A stretch of 64,000 bases of DNA from Archegozetes longisetosus (taxonomy: Eukaryota; Arthropoda; Arachnida; Sarcoptiformes; Trhypochthoniidae): assembly GCA_018873245.2 (NCBI GenBank), contig JAEMBT020000005.1:13840001-13904000 (forward strand), given 5' to 3'. Within the stretch, counting starts at the first letter, position 1; each line of letters starts with the position of its first letter. Shown piece by piece: positions 14,501-26,170 of this stretch. The position numbers were made by a program, and so were the translations under genes. The notes beneath the pieces are model-generated. The model had not been told where the DNA came from. It was given only the letters and a program-made list of their open reading frames with translations, and searched no databases.

Positions 14501-15206
14501 ACGATCATGAGTTTCGACCATAACGTGGATTTAGCCCACTATTATTTTGATCCCATTTACGGTGATCCAGAGGCGTCCAAATATTGTCAGGGAATGGCTG
14601 TCCATTGGTACGGTCACGCTTCTAAAGCATTGCTTGATCCCTGGTATGAAAAATATCCCAATAAGTTCATTCTGGGTACTGAGGCCTGTGTGGAAGGAGG
14701 CGTCAAACTTGGTGACTGGAAAGTGGCTGATATGTACATGTCCGACATTATTGAAGTGAGTCTTATAAAGACACTAAATATAATAGTAAAATAGCTGTGA
14801 AATTTACTTTCAATAGGATCTAATTCATCACTGGTCTGGTTGGACTGACTGGAATTTGGTTTTGGACACTAAGGGAGGGCCTAATTATGCGGAAAACTAT
14901 GTGGACGCACCCATTATTGTTGATGCAGCAAAGGGGGAGTATTACAGACAAACCTCGTTCTACGCTATGGGACACTTCAGTAAATTCTTGACCCCGGGCT
15001 CTGTCCGATTAGTGCATACTTCTAACAATAATGTTACGAATCACGCATTGGTCACAGTCTTCAGAAGACCGGACAACGCCACGGTTATAATCGCTTACAA
15101 CCCCGAAGACATAGATATCCATCTCGTTGTTGAGGACCCGCAACATGGAAAACTGATTACTAAATTAGTCGAAAGAGGAATTCAGTCCTTTATTTACTGG
15201 GATTAG
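11580..15206 (+). CDS. Secreted DM9-repeat / glucocerebrosidase (GH30) fusion protein
   Basis: Five exons: 11580-11957, 12659-13318, 13655-13827, 14323-14755 and 14817-15206. All introns are GT-AG, phases agree, and the protein is 677 residues. Residues 1-23 are a signal peptide. Residues about 25-185 form two DM9 (DUF3421) repeats: IPPDSVLA, GKEYVLRENFEVL, then GTVPKNAIEGG, GPVYVART and VYEILTVVD. The rest is lysosomal glucosylceramidase, starting at NPKSFGFNNFVCVC and including GFGGAFTDS, the acid/base motif IQNEP and the nucleophile motif GTEACVEG, so both catalytic glutamates are present. GH30 enzymes of this group cleave glucosylceramide in the lysosome; DM9 repeats bind sugars in some invertebrate proteins. 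Exon 2 carries the second DM9 repeat and the start of GBA in one open frame, so the fusion does not rest on a splicing guess. The enzyme family is secure; the function of the lectin-like front is inferred. Confidence 0.92.
12041..12624. mobile_element. MITE filling intron 1 of the DM9-GBA gene
   Basis: The ends read CAGTAAATGCA and TGCATTTACTG with TA on each outer side, as in Tc1/mariner-type MITEs. The inverted match continues inward about 60 bases. A 15-base motif, GCATTTGCTATTTCC, occurs several times near the left end and in inverse orientation near the right end, a typical subterminal transposase-binding layout. It makes up 584 of the 701 intron bases and has no coding capacity. Confidence 0.82.
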
Positions 15207-17428
15207 TGGTTCGCGCATTTTTCAAAAAATTAATTTATAATTTTTAGCATTTTGTTAAGAAAAAGTTTACTGATTTTGTGTTATTTTGATTATTAATTGT
15301 ATTCGCTGTCAATTCTATTGAGTCTGTAATCTGTTCATAATTGTGTTCTGAAAAATTCTGATTATAAGCCATATATATTTTAATAATAAAACAGATTTAA
15401 AGAATAGACTCATGTTTAACTCAAACCTTAACTGATAGATCTCTCAAAGTATAGAATTGGGAAAAACTTAGACTTAATCTTATTATTACTTTCATACTTT
15501 GCATAATTCGTTCAAATTTGTGTTTTTAATGCAAGTGTTTCTTAATTTAAAAATAATGCTCCGCTCAGCCGGAAGCATTTTTTGAACGAAAACTAAAATT
15601 AAAATAAAAATGTCATAATTAAATACACCTATTTTGATTATTAAAGCAAGTGGGCCCTAACGCAAATGCACCGTCGGTTCAAAATTGTGCAAATTGAGTA
15701 TTTTCGCGCACCAAATGTTTAGGGGTTACGAACACATTTCAATTAAATTGGTACACACTAAAAGATTTGAAAGTTCTTGAACTTTGGAATAATAAATGAC
15801 TCAATAACTTAATTTGCAAAATAAAAAATGAACTGTCTAAATTCATTGTAAGAGTTAAGCAGCCACTTTTAAACTAACAATGAAAGTTTGAAAATAAAAT
15901 TATTAATTCAGTATTATAAAAAGTTAAATGAGTCATAATGAGTCATTTTTGTGTGAATAAATAGTAAGACTGCTTTTAGCTTTTATTAATTTACGAAATC
16001 TATCCCTTATGCATCCGTTCATTTACTGGCTCAACTCTATTCTCAAACACTCGAATTGAACAATACTTTTTGAACCGACTATACAACTAACTTTAAAATA
16101 CTCCTATAAAAATCAATTTACATATTTATCAGTATATACCAATATTTATGACGATAGTACTTAAAAAACAAATCACTTTCCACATTATATTAGATATAGT
16201 ATGCAAATAGATCTAGATAAGTCTTAACGTGATATAATATTCATTTCTTCTTTGTATAAAAATTTATTTAAAAAATAATACAGATAAGGCTCAACATTTT
16301 AGCCATCCAATATATAATTAGAATAAAATTTTGCAATATTAAATTTTGTACGGCTTTTAGTGTGATCAAAAGAGATCGTGCTCAGTTTAGATTTGTTCAG
16401 TCCGCCCGTCTGTCTGTCCGATGGGGTATACTTCCAAACGACTTTACGGATCAATTTCATTTTTGGCATGTTAGGTGTCCAGGCGTGAAAATTTCGAACA
16501 TGGCAAAAGATTTACGCAAAATATCAGAGTTAATAACCCTTTTACATACTCGTCCTGGAGCAAACTCATTCATTCGTAATGATGATGAATGCTATTAACA
16601 ATTTTTCAATCAAATAAGATTTAAATAAGCGCGTTCGAACACGTTTATTTGTCTATGTGACTTAGTTATAAAAAGACATAAATATTATGATGAATACCAT
16701 AATAGATATTTTATATTGAGTCATTTGAGAAAACATATTCGTTCAGTATGTTCGATCATTTAATAGTTAACTAATTGAAGTCTTAACAATCCACTTCTTA
16801 TCAGATCCTCTGTACTAATGATGTATTGAGACTCTTATAACTAACTTTTTGTACGATTATCAGTTTTGATTAAATCTAGCTTAAATTTTGCTAATATATT
16901 TTTAGATATTTTCTTTAAGATTTCGAAAAACTGAACCAACTTTGTTCAAATATGAAAGGTTGAACAGTTAATTGCTCGAACATTTTACTAAATGTGAATT
17001 AGCAAAATATATGCATATGTATTTATAACTGAACGTTTAGTCGTTTACGCGTATATTCTCTATAACTAAAATATTTCTTAACAAATTAAAAGAATGACCA
17101 TAAAGTTGTTGGAGTTTTCACTTTAGATGTCTATCGAGAGTGTTCTCTCATATATCGCCTTTACTTATTTGACTTTCTAATAAAAAAGCTACAAAAACTA
17201 AAACTTAATTCATTTCATTAATACAAAACTACTTTTTATAACTTACAAATAACTGGTTTTACGCTTTAGTCTCGAATTGAACGCAGTACACCTGTTGACC
17301 ATCCCTTCAATTGAATGGATTAGTCGCAAAGTTGTTGTGGTTTTGGTTTTTGACTAAAAATGGATAAAAACATTTTTGTATTCAATTTCATTTTATAATG
17401 AGTTTTTCAAAAAATTGATCACTAAAAT
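15207..17428. other. Intergenic; possible repeat fragment near 16340-16600
   Basis: An AATAAA near 15385 suits polyadenylation of the preceding gene. At 16340-16600 base composition rises and a CCGTCTGTCTGTCCG phrase appears, a type of sequence often found in arthropod repeats, with a 78-codon frame over it. No family can be assigned. The remainder is featureless. Confidence 0.35.
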
Positions 17429-18353
17429 ATGGAATTTGACATGAAGTTAAGGCCTGGTTCTGTCAGAAAATTGAGACAACATTTTGAAAACAATTGCGTT
17501 TCAGATAATAAAAGGTTTGACTCATTAACAGTTTATTTGTTTTTCAATAATTATAACCGTTATTGAAATAACTCTCTTAAGTGTTTGTTATGTTTTACAA
17601 GTTTACAAAACTTTTAACGAGTTTATAAATAATTTGAACAGCTAAATAAATCATTTATTTTTTATTAATAGGAAAGATGATAAAAGTGAACACTTCAAAA
17701 TCAATAGTCAACAAAAGGTCAAAACAAGGTTTAAATCAACGGAAAATAAATTAAATAATAGTTTTGATTGTACTCTAAAAGAAAGTTTAAGTCACAATAA
17801 GAACGTGTCATCGAATTTAAAGTCAACAAAAGACAGTACAAATCAACATTTCACTAATAAAACTGAAGACAGACTTCAGATACAGACAAAGTCCGCAGAG
17901 GCTAAGTCTAAAAATAATAGTTTTACTCAAACTTCAAGTGAGACACCGACTAATGATAAGGACATGTCATCGATTGTAAAGTCAACAAAACAATTATTTG
18001 AGTCAAATACTAATCCAGCAAATACTGAATTTATCGGATCCTTACCTCCACCCAAACCTCCGCGAACTTTCGCACATGACTTATATCTTGAATTAAAGTT
18101 TAATAAATCAAAAACTAATAGCAATACAAATAGTGATCAAATAAATGCCTTATATTCGAAGCCAAACAAAATGAATAAATTGAATAATAGATTTGTGCCT
18201 AAAAGTGATTCTGAAGTGTTGGGTAACAATAACAGTGAACCAAACCCTAATGAACACATTTATGACGACTGTATTAATGGTACGAATTGCGAGAAACCGT
18301 CTAAAGCTAGACTCCAGTTCTTCAAGCATCTATCGTGCCTTAAACTTAAATAA
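17429..18353 (+). CDS. Unknown protein with proline-rich motif, 255 residues
   Basis: Two exons, 17429-17514 and 17672-18353, joined by a GT-AG intron in consistent phase. The ATG follows an A-rich context and the frame ends in TAA, with AATAAA at 18551. The product is hydrophilic, rich in Ser, Asn, Lys and Thr, and without membrane segments. Notable parts are an N-terminal block LRPGSVRKLRQHFEN, a repeated phrase (SSNLKSTKDS and SSIVKSTKQL), and a class of SH3-ligand-like motif PPPKPPRTFAHDLY near residue 150. A C-terminal EHIYDDC follows. PPKPPRTF-type and IYD motifs occur in adaptor-like regions of DENN-domain proteins, but no DENN domain is present here, so this may be a cut-down relative or something else. 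Function unknown; that it is a gene is fairly likely because both exons fit together. Confidence 0.55.
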
Positions 18354-18443
18354 CCTGTTTTCATAACTATATAAGTTTTTTCTACTATTTACTAACTTTT
18401 TGAGTAACTTCATTTTCAGCTCAATGTATTCGACGATTTGTGA

Positions 18444-18795
18444 GAAAAGTAAGGAAAGTCTTTACCTAACCTAACCTAACCTAACCAATACAGTGATGCA
18501 TCTAATTAATATTGATAGCACTTTTATTGCTCATTTTCAAAGACATTTTTAATAAAATTTTTGCTTCATTTTAACTCACTTTAATACGTGTATAATAAAC
18601 GTACTGTAAATAGTAATTATCTACTGTATGTATATCGCATTTTCTACATCGAAATATTTAAAGGATAGTGTTCAAGTTATTTTATATATAGTTGATGCAC
18701 AGTTCCGATAGAACATGATTGTTGCATGTAGTTCCAAAGGTCAGTTCAAGTTTTCAGATAAAAATCTTATCAAACTTTCCTTACTTTTCGCGGAA
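18444..18795. repeat. Short inverted-repeat unit in the 3' flank
   Basis: AAAAGTAAGGAAAGT near 18447 recurs as its reverse complement near 18776-18792. It could mark a small MITE of about 350 bp, but no target duplication is visible and the arms are only about 16 bases long. Confidence 0.35.
18463..18486. repeat. Short (CCTAA)n telomere-like run
   Basis: Four full CCTAA units plus a partial one. TTAGG/CCTAA is the common arthropod telomere repeat, so this is either a tiny interstitial telomeric patch or a chance pentamer run. Confidence 0.6.
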
Positions 18796-19384
18796 ATGAT
18801 CTCATGTTTTTATTGAGCATAAATTGTTAAGCTTTTGTCGACCTGTATATCATATATATTTTGTTTTAACTTGTATTTCAATTGATCTGAGCTATATTTT
18901 GAATAAATGATTGCATGAAAACAATTTATAAGTTTTCTGTTAGCAACAATAATCATTAAAACTACAATTGTTTATACTAAAATTTATAGGTTACAAGTCT
19001 GTTGAATTTTGCATAAAATTGTTTGCAAACCTGCAGAGCAATTTACGAGAAAATTTAAAAACTTAGAAATAAACAAAACACATTGGAAACACGTGGAGTT
19101 TAACACATTTGTTTTGGTTACATTAACTACAAACAAACATAAATTGTCAAATATTAGTAACCATTTTTACAAAGGCCCAGTACAATTAGTCAATTAATCA
19201 ATGGACTACTTAAACAATAAATTTGCATATCTTACACAAAAATAATACAAGACTTGAAAATTTGACTCTTATATGCTTATGAGTTAAGCCTTTTTGTTTC
19301 GAAAATAGATTGTAGATGACCCTCTTCCATGTTCAAAAGGCCTATTGTCCCACTCGACCATTTTTATGCTATCAAGTTGAGGAC

Positions 19385-20325
19385 GACTAATAAGGGAGGC
19401 TTGGAACTATATAATGAATGACTTTAAAAATATTTTTATGGTATCAATTTCATGTCATGTGATGTTCTAAAAGGCATAATAAAAAATGCTAATTGCCAGA
19501 CACTTAGAAATTATGATTATTAAAAAAGTGGTTTCCTATTGCTGGTTGTTGTTGATTCCTATGTATTCTTGCGTGGATAATATGGGCTTTTGTTATATGA
19601 AATCCCAGATTGAATAGGGATAATATCATTAATAAAGAAAAATTTCCAATCATTTTGAAATTACTCTTAGTGATGAATTTTTTCACTATCACTAACTTTT
19701 TTTGCATGAATTCCTATTATTAGATCAACACAACTAGTTTTCTTTAGAGATTGAATAGATTTTCTATTCACTAAAAATGTTTTTTCATAAAAAATTCTTA
19801 ACATTCACTATCATTAGAAAAAATTTCTGTTCATAATAAAGTCATACAAATTGACTTAACTTTCAATTTTATGAATCTCCAATAAGTTTTGATATGTTTT
19901 CTCATCTTCAAATAGTAAAAAATAAAATAAAATTAGGTTAATAACTATACTCCACTGCTCAACAATTTGGGAATGAGTTGAATTTTGCCTGCATTTAAAG
20001 CATTATAGACCTGTTTAGTTTAGAGAAAAGGTTTTGCGTAAAACTTTCATCCCAATCTTTGAAGTTTATGATCAACTTTTAAAGCAGTTCAGAAGAAGTC
20101 ATTCAAGTTTTAACCCTATAAAGAATTTTACTCATTGCTAAGTCGTCGAGTCGGGGAATGTAGTATCCATATATTGAAAATCGATTTATTGGATGATCAT
20201 AATTTCTAAGTGCCTGGCGGTCAGCCTCTTTATATGCCTTTCAAAAATCCTGTGGTATGAAATTGATAGCATAAAAACATCTTTGAAATCGGTCATTATA
20301 TAGTCCCGAACGTCCCTTGTTAGTC
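19385..20325. mobile_element. Foldback element, family FB1, copy 2
   Basis: Left end GACTAATAAGGGAGG and right end (reverse complement) GACTAACAAGGGACGTTCGG match the tips of the copy at 3546. The shared CTATATAATGA and ATTTTTATGGTATCAATTTC blocks follow. The arms, roughly 200 bases, have diverged from each other more than in copy 1. The centre is about 500 bases of non-coding DNA. Confidence 0.75.
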
Positions 20326-20330
20326 TTTTA

Positions 20331-21012
20331 TTAGTATGATTGATAAGTTAGTGAATTGAAAACTAATAGTGATTTTTCAGCAATTTTTCAACAAATCATT
20401 CAAATATTACCTAAATGATAATAATTAGTCTGACTCATCAGTTAGTATGACTTGCCAAACAAATTTTTAATTTTTTGCTCTTCTCCATTGGAAAAAAGAA
20501 AATTGTCAGTGAAGACACTTTTTGAATTCAAATCTTCGCCTCTTGAAGGATATTGTGTATAACTTGATGCTTCTTTCCTGTTAACATATTCACTAGTTCT
20601 ACTGACTGCCTGACCCAGTTGATCAGATCTTCCCTCAAGAGGTTATCGGCAGTGGATTTGAGAAGATCACCGTAAAATCCGAGCCTACAGTCGAAGTCCT
20701 CTGAATGAGAGATCCAAGCAACTGGGCTAGTCAATTATCTGGAGATATCAAAGTGTCAACTGGAAGAGCGCATCGAATTATGCTCAGCAACCTTGCTGTG
20801 ATGGAAATTTATATCAAGTGTCATCATTTTGGTAATTTTCTCTCTTTCGAGAATTCAAAAAAGAATGCATCAAATCTTCGGTAAGTGGTGGAAACAGATA
20901 GGTTAGATCAATCATCATCATCATCATTAAGATCATATTTGAATGATTTATTGAAAATCGCTGAAAAAATCACGATTAATTTTTCAACCCACGAACTCGG
21001 CAATCATACTAA
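20331..21012. mobile_element. TIR element (MITE) directly beside FB1 copy 2
   Basis: Perfect 12-base ends TTAGTATGATTG and CAATCATACTAA are flanked by TA on both sides. The inverted similarity runs inward about 80 bases with mismatches. A 68-codon minus-strand frame at 20528-20734 lies inside and is not recognisable. The TA duplication suggests a Tc1/mariner-type mechanism. It starts six bases after the foldback element ends. Confidence 0.72.
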
Positions 21013-21360
21013 TAATTATGAATAACCGCTGATCACGAAATTTAGTCATAATTTTTAAATAATTATTTTATACTAGAAATATTCTCATATATGGCGATCA
21101 TCAATTCTACGCTTTATGAAACTATATTAAATTTCATATAATTCAGGCTTAAAAGTTTCATTGCACACACTTAAATTAATAAGAAAAAACATAATAAATT
21201 AAAAATTTATAAGTTATCACTAGAATGCGTGAATATACTATTGGCCTTGAAGGAGATTTTAATGCGATATATATTATACCTGAAATTCTAGAAAACTTTT
21301 TAGCAGATTCAAAAGTTATATCTATTGTAGAAGCTATTAGTTTCTTCAATTAAGATAAAT

Positions 21361-22784
21361 ATGGAAATTAATATTGCTTTTCAAAAATATGAAGGCGAGA
21401 GCCTTTTACATGAAAAATTTGTGTATTATTCTGAGTTCAGTCATGGATATATTAAGCGATGGATCTCAGATTATTTACACTCAGAAAATGATGTTCGAGC
21501 GAGACTCAATCGAAAAGACATATTTAGCTTAATATTCATGATCCTCATTGTAGTTAGAATTTTCAAAATGATGACAATAACAGATTTGAAAGATAGGATT
21601 TTAATATATTTGGGAGGCCCTTGGCATTTGTTGGGAGGAAATAATGTTTATAATGAAATTTTATTTCTCTTGTGGTCAATAAATTTCATACTTTTCTATT
21701 TGTTTGTAGTTAAAAGTGATTGCAAACAATATAAATGGCTCGAAACCTTTGAATTTCTATCTGGATCTATATCTTCTGACGAAATCGGTATGAAATTGTT
21801 TATTGAGTAAGAGAGTGATGTTTAAATGTAAAAATTCTAACTTAAAGCATTTTTTTATTAGGATTGAATGATAGAAAACTTGCTTCAAATCTATTGAAAA
21901 CATCGAAAATCGTTCTAACAATAAGTTGTCTATACGTTCACTGCATAACAATCGGAGCAGTTTTTGTTGCATCCCTAACTGGCCTCTACTATACCTTACA
22001 TGATTTCATATTTCACGGCATATCCTGGATTATAATTTGGTCAGTTTGGTGTCATTTTGCATGTATAGTAGCTTATTTTCCTCCCGGTTATTATTTCATA
22101 GTCTGTTATTACTTAAAACTAAAATTCGTTTCATTTCGAAACAAACTAAAGACTTTCACAACAAAATCAAATTGTTTACCATTGGCTAAAAAATCAATGA
22201 TAATTAAAAGTTTGGTGAAACAACACAATGACTTATGTGAACAATTGTATGATTATAATAAGTTTTGGAAAAAGTATTTATCCATAACTTTAATGTTTTT
22301 GTTTCATTAATTTGTTTTTTGTCATATTTAATATTTATCGCATCCATAAAATGGTTTTTACGCATTGAGTACTCTATTGCATTATCGGCTCACATAGCGC
22401 TCGTATCCATAATAACATATTCTGCGTCTACTATTTCTCATTTCAATACTATTATAGCAAAGGATTTGTATGCAATTTGTGTGAATATTAAACTTCCCCT
22501 CATAACCAAATTAAAGGTAATGTGCATTCGGACAATATCTCATTATGTTATTGAAAAACTTTTTTGTTTGCAGCTAATCAATTATATCGAAAAGTTTTCA
22601 AACAATAGAATTGGATTCACTTTTATCAACGATATACTGATTACCAGAAGAACTTTTGAAACCGTAAGTTTCAAACTGATTATAGTTTTGTTGATGAAAA
22701 TTAATAGGTTTCCTATTTTCTGATTCACAGCTTATCTATGGTTTTAGTTCCCTTTTTCTGCTGATTGTGAAAAATACACTATAG
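21361..22784 (+). pseudogene. Gustatory-receptor-like gene, copy 1, one-base frameshift
   Basis: Four exons by comparison with the intact copy at 27999: 21361-21787, 21862-22516, 22574-22663 and 22731-22784. The product is a seven-helix membrane protein of the arthropod gustatory receptor type. The last exon junction gives TFETLIYGF, which has the spacing of the family signature TYhhhhhQF with the Q replaced. In exon 2, after KKYLSITLM, one base present in copy 2 is missing near 22295, so the frame hits TAA after LFH and resumes in the next frame at SLICFLSYLIFIAS. The exons sum to one base short of a multiple of three, which fits a single deletion. Everything else looks intact, so this is either a young pseudogene or an assembly error. 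A hAT-like MITE starts one base after the stop. Confidence 0.8.
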
Positions 22785-22785
22785 A

Positions 22786-23736
22786 CAATGATGAGCAATG
22801 CTCGAGCATTTGGTGCTCGGTAATAAGTACAAGCACCGAACAATTAGGCCTAACATCAAAACAAAAAAGTTTTTGACTCTTCTGGAGCACTAGCGTTGAA
22901 AAAAGAAGTCATTTTCATTTACTCTGAAAAGTCATTATTTTCCATTTGTCCTCCCTTTCCACTTCTGTATAGGATGGTCAAGTCTTGTAGAGCCCAAATC
23001 TGGACAAAAAATATTGAAGGGTCCCCCCTTTGAAACTTTCTTAGCTTTAATATTTATTTACACTACTCAATGAATATAAAAAGCTATAGCATTTCAACTG
23101 TGAAATTAAGTTAATTAAATTTCTTCCGTGATTTTGCAGCATCAATTAGCTTAAGTTATTTTAACATGGTTGCAAAGTTCTGGATAAGAAATTAATGACG
23201 AGCAATTTCAATAGATTAAAATAAGTTAGCTTAGAATCAATATACACTGAATTATTAACAAGATAAAGCATTTGTGATAGAAGTATTCATTTATTCAGCT
23301 CAAATCTGGACGCTTGTCACTCTACTTCTGTATCACTAATTATACCGATGCCTATGTCATCAATGCTTTCACTTCGAGAAATTTCAAAAGTTTATTCAGA
23401 ATTTAATATTAATATCAAATCTAAACAAACTCGAATTTAATTTTAGAATCAGTATTCAATAATAATTTTCATTATTTTTATTAATAATTGACTTATTTTA
23501 TTGCAAAATGACATAAACTATTATTATTAAGCATATACTTGAATAGCATTTGATATCACTTTTGACGTTTTAAATATATTTTCCATTGCACATGTTTAGA
23601 TTATAGCTTAAAAGTAAAAACAACTTTATATTACATTTCAGTAGATAGAAAGTTTGGAAACAGGGCTCACTCCAATTCTGCCGAGCATGAGCGCGAGCCC
23701 TGAGCACCAAATTTTGCCCGAGCACGCTCATCAGTG
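22786..23736. mobile_element. hAT-like MITE inserted at the receptor stop codon
   Basis: Ends CAATGATGAGC and GCTCATCAGTG form inverted repeats, and the next 25 bases on each side carry matching GAGCA/GTGCTCGG motifs. Flanking octamers ACTATAGA (22778-22785) and ACTATAGC (23737-23744) agree at seven of eight positions, as expected for a hAT 8-bp target duplication. The left octamer contains the TAG stop of the receptor copy. No coding frame inside. Confidence 0.75.
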
Positions 23737-23744
23737 ACTATAGC

Positions 23745-26170
23745 GTGTTATTGTATATACCACCCACTAATGTAAACACAAAGCTAATATTCAATGCTTA
23801 AAACTTACTGACCGATAAAATATTGAAAATGAGATATATATATATTTACCTTATTCAAATATGAATCATATATTGAAAGTAAATATTTGAAAATAAAATT
23901 CAAAGTCTAATATTAAAGTTTGTTTCAAAATTATACCAACCAATTATTTTTTCAACTATTTTGCCGAACTCCGTTTATGAAAAATTAAAAACAAATAAAT
24001 TTTGGAATAGAGAGATTAGACATTGAATCCCAATAAAAGTGATTCTACTTTACTTCATTACTTTAATTTCTTGTCGATGAGTCTTATTAATAAAAAGTTG
24101 AAAATCACTCACCAAATGGCTCATCCACTCTATTATCATAGCTTTTTATCGAAATTACTAAAAGCAAAAATACGTAAAGAAATTTTGACTAAACTTCTGA
24201 TCTGAGAATCTGTTCAGTAATAAAATGAGTAAAATAAGACGAATCTATTTATTTCATTTGAAATCCACTTAAACGAGCAAAGATGTAAAGATACTGAAAA
24301 TTGTACAGAAGGTCAAATGTTAGTATCGAAGTAGATCCAATCATTCGATATCTGATTTTTATGAATCAAACAGAAATACTATTTTAATGAAAGCTCATTT
24401 TAGATCAATTCAAATAGAAAATGGTAACTTTTTTCAAATAACTGTATTAACATCTTGAATAAATTCTCAAAAAATTTAATGAACCAAATCAATTTCACGA
24501 AATTTTTAAATATTTTAAACCACTTTAAAAATTGCTTGGATACAACATGTTATGTAATCGAGATATGTTGTTGAGATATTTTTAAAATAGGCACCGTAAA
24601 CAACCTTTCGCAAAATGCAGACTTTTATTACCTGAGCAAAACTCAATAACTTATTGAACTTCCATTCTTATCCGACGCTTTTCAAAACTGTTGGATATTC
24701 AAACAACTAAATTTCGGTTGAATGTTGACCAAATTTCCACAATCAACGATAGCAACTTTTCCGATGTTACCTAGAGAAGAATAATATATTATTAAACTCA
24801 AATTCATTATACGAGTCGAACGAGACTACACTCATCATAATAAGAGATCATCTGAAAAACTCGAATCAATAGTACAAATTTTGACTGAATCCTAGTGTGA
24901 GCATTAGAGTAGGACTAAGCGAAACCTATAAGATAATTTGTTAACTTTTGTTAAGAATCTGACAGTTGCAGATGATTAAATCAAGGTTAGACTTATAAAG
25001 TCAAATTAGCAAGATCACGTCGATCATATGGAATATGGCCTGGTTCTACTCGAATTGTCGAAATGAGTTCAACGATGTTCATCGTTAGCGCTAATATTAA
25101 ACTTAAATGAAATATAAATCTGGGTTTTGCGATAGATTCTTTATAGTATCTATTTTAAAAATTTCATGACTGTACAGGTTAGACATCTGTTTCCAGTAGT
25201 TTACGACGGAAGCTACAAATACCAAAGAAGTGGTGTTCTTTTAAGAAGGCCTTACTTCACCTAAAATCTATTGGCTCTGTTCGATTTGAAGATCGATTAT
25301 CATTTGCATTGCATAAAGTTTGCTTCTATTTGGGTAAAATGGGAAAAGCTCAAGTAAAGCAATATCATTTTGTGAATGGTAGACTACAGAGTAATCAACT
25401 TGATTATTTTTTCAAAGTCTTAACTCAATTCCTCTTATAAAAAGTTACGGAAAGGGTATGCTAATATTTTTGTACCTCAAAATTATTCCGATGTATCCAT
25501 TAGGAATCAAGTTCTCCACATCACTCTAGAAAATACGAACACGATACATATGATAGTCAATTTGAAAATGTGATGTTTTATCAGTTATGTTTTAAATAAT
25601 GTCTTTTCAAAAATTTTATTTCTTTAGCTTGTAGTTCTACTGAAGAATTCTGGAATAGATTTTATCCAGTCCTGTATTCTGAGCACTTGATTACCAAATA
25701 AGAATTGTTGTTCAAATTATAACATTTCAAATTATGTTTCAATGAATTGAAAATATAAATATGTAGTAGTCAACCCTCTAATTATTATCGGTGATCAATT
25801 TTTAAAATCAGTTCAAGATTCGAATAAATGAATAGACATTCTTAAGACTGATACATATGATATTGTAATCTACCAATTAATTACGAGTTAAATTCTATCC
25901 TAAGCTCTCAACCGAATAGCATTCACGTATACTAAAGTTAATATTGTTATGTTGAACATGAAAATGAACGCGTTAAAGAAACTTTAATAATTGTTATTTA
26001 TTTTTGCATCTATACATTTAAAGAGTTAACTTGAAAATTAAAAATAAATATCATTATCAATCTATCAGTTGCGAAAAAATAACCTGGAGTAAAACTTTTT
26101 AAAGTCGTTTAAAGCGTTGTTACAGTTTCATAATCTTTATAACTGAGAGAATTCTGGTTGTTATGGAGAT
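23745..26170. other. Intergenic between receptor copies; one open stretch at 25183-25440
   Basis: Mostly AT-rich and non-coding. From 25183 to the TAA at 25440 a frame of 85 codons without ATG is open, preceded by an acceptor-like CATCTGTTTCCAG. It reads LRRKLQIPKKWCSFKKALLH and later LSFALHKVCFYLGKMGKAQV. The composition looks coding, but I recognise no family; it may be a lone exon of a decayed gene. A 60-codon frame at 24023 has no good start. Confidence 0.3.

Noticed and set aside
16362-16598. 78-codon frame with a GTCTGTCTGTCC phrase
   Set aside because: Looks like a repeat fragment rather than a gene; no match to a known reverse transcriptase or gag motif.
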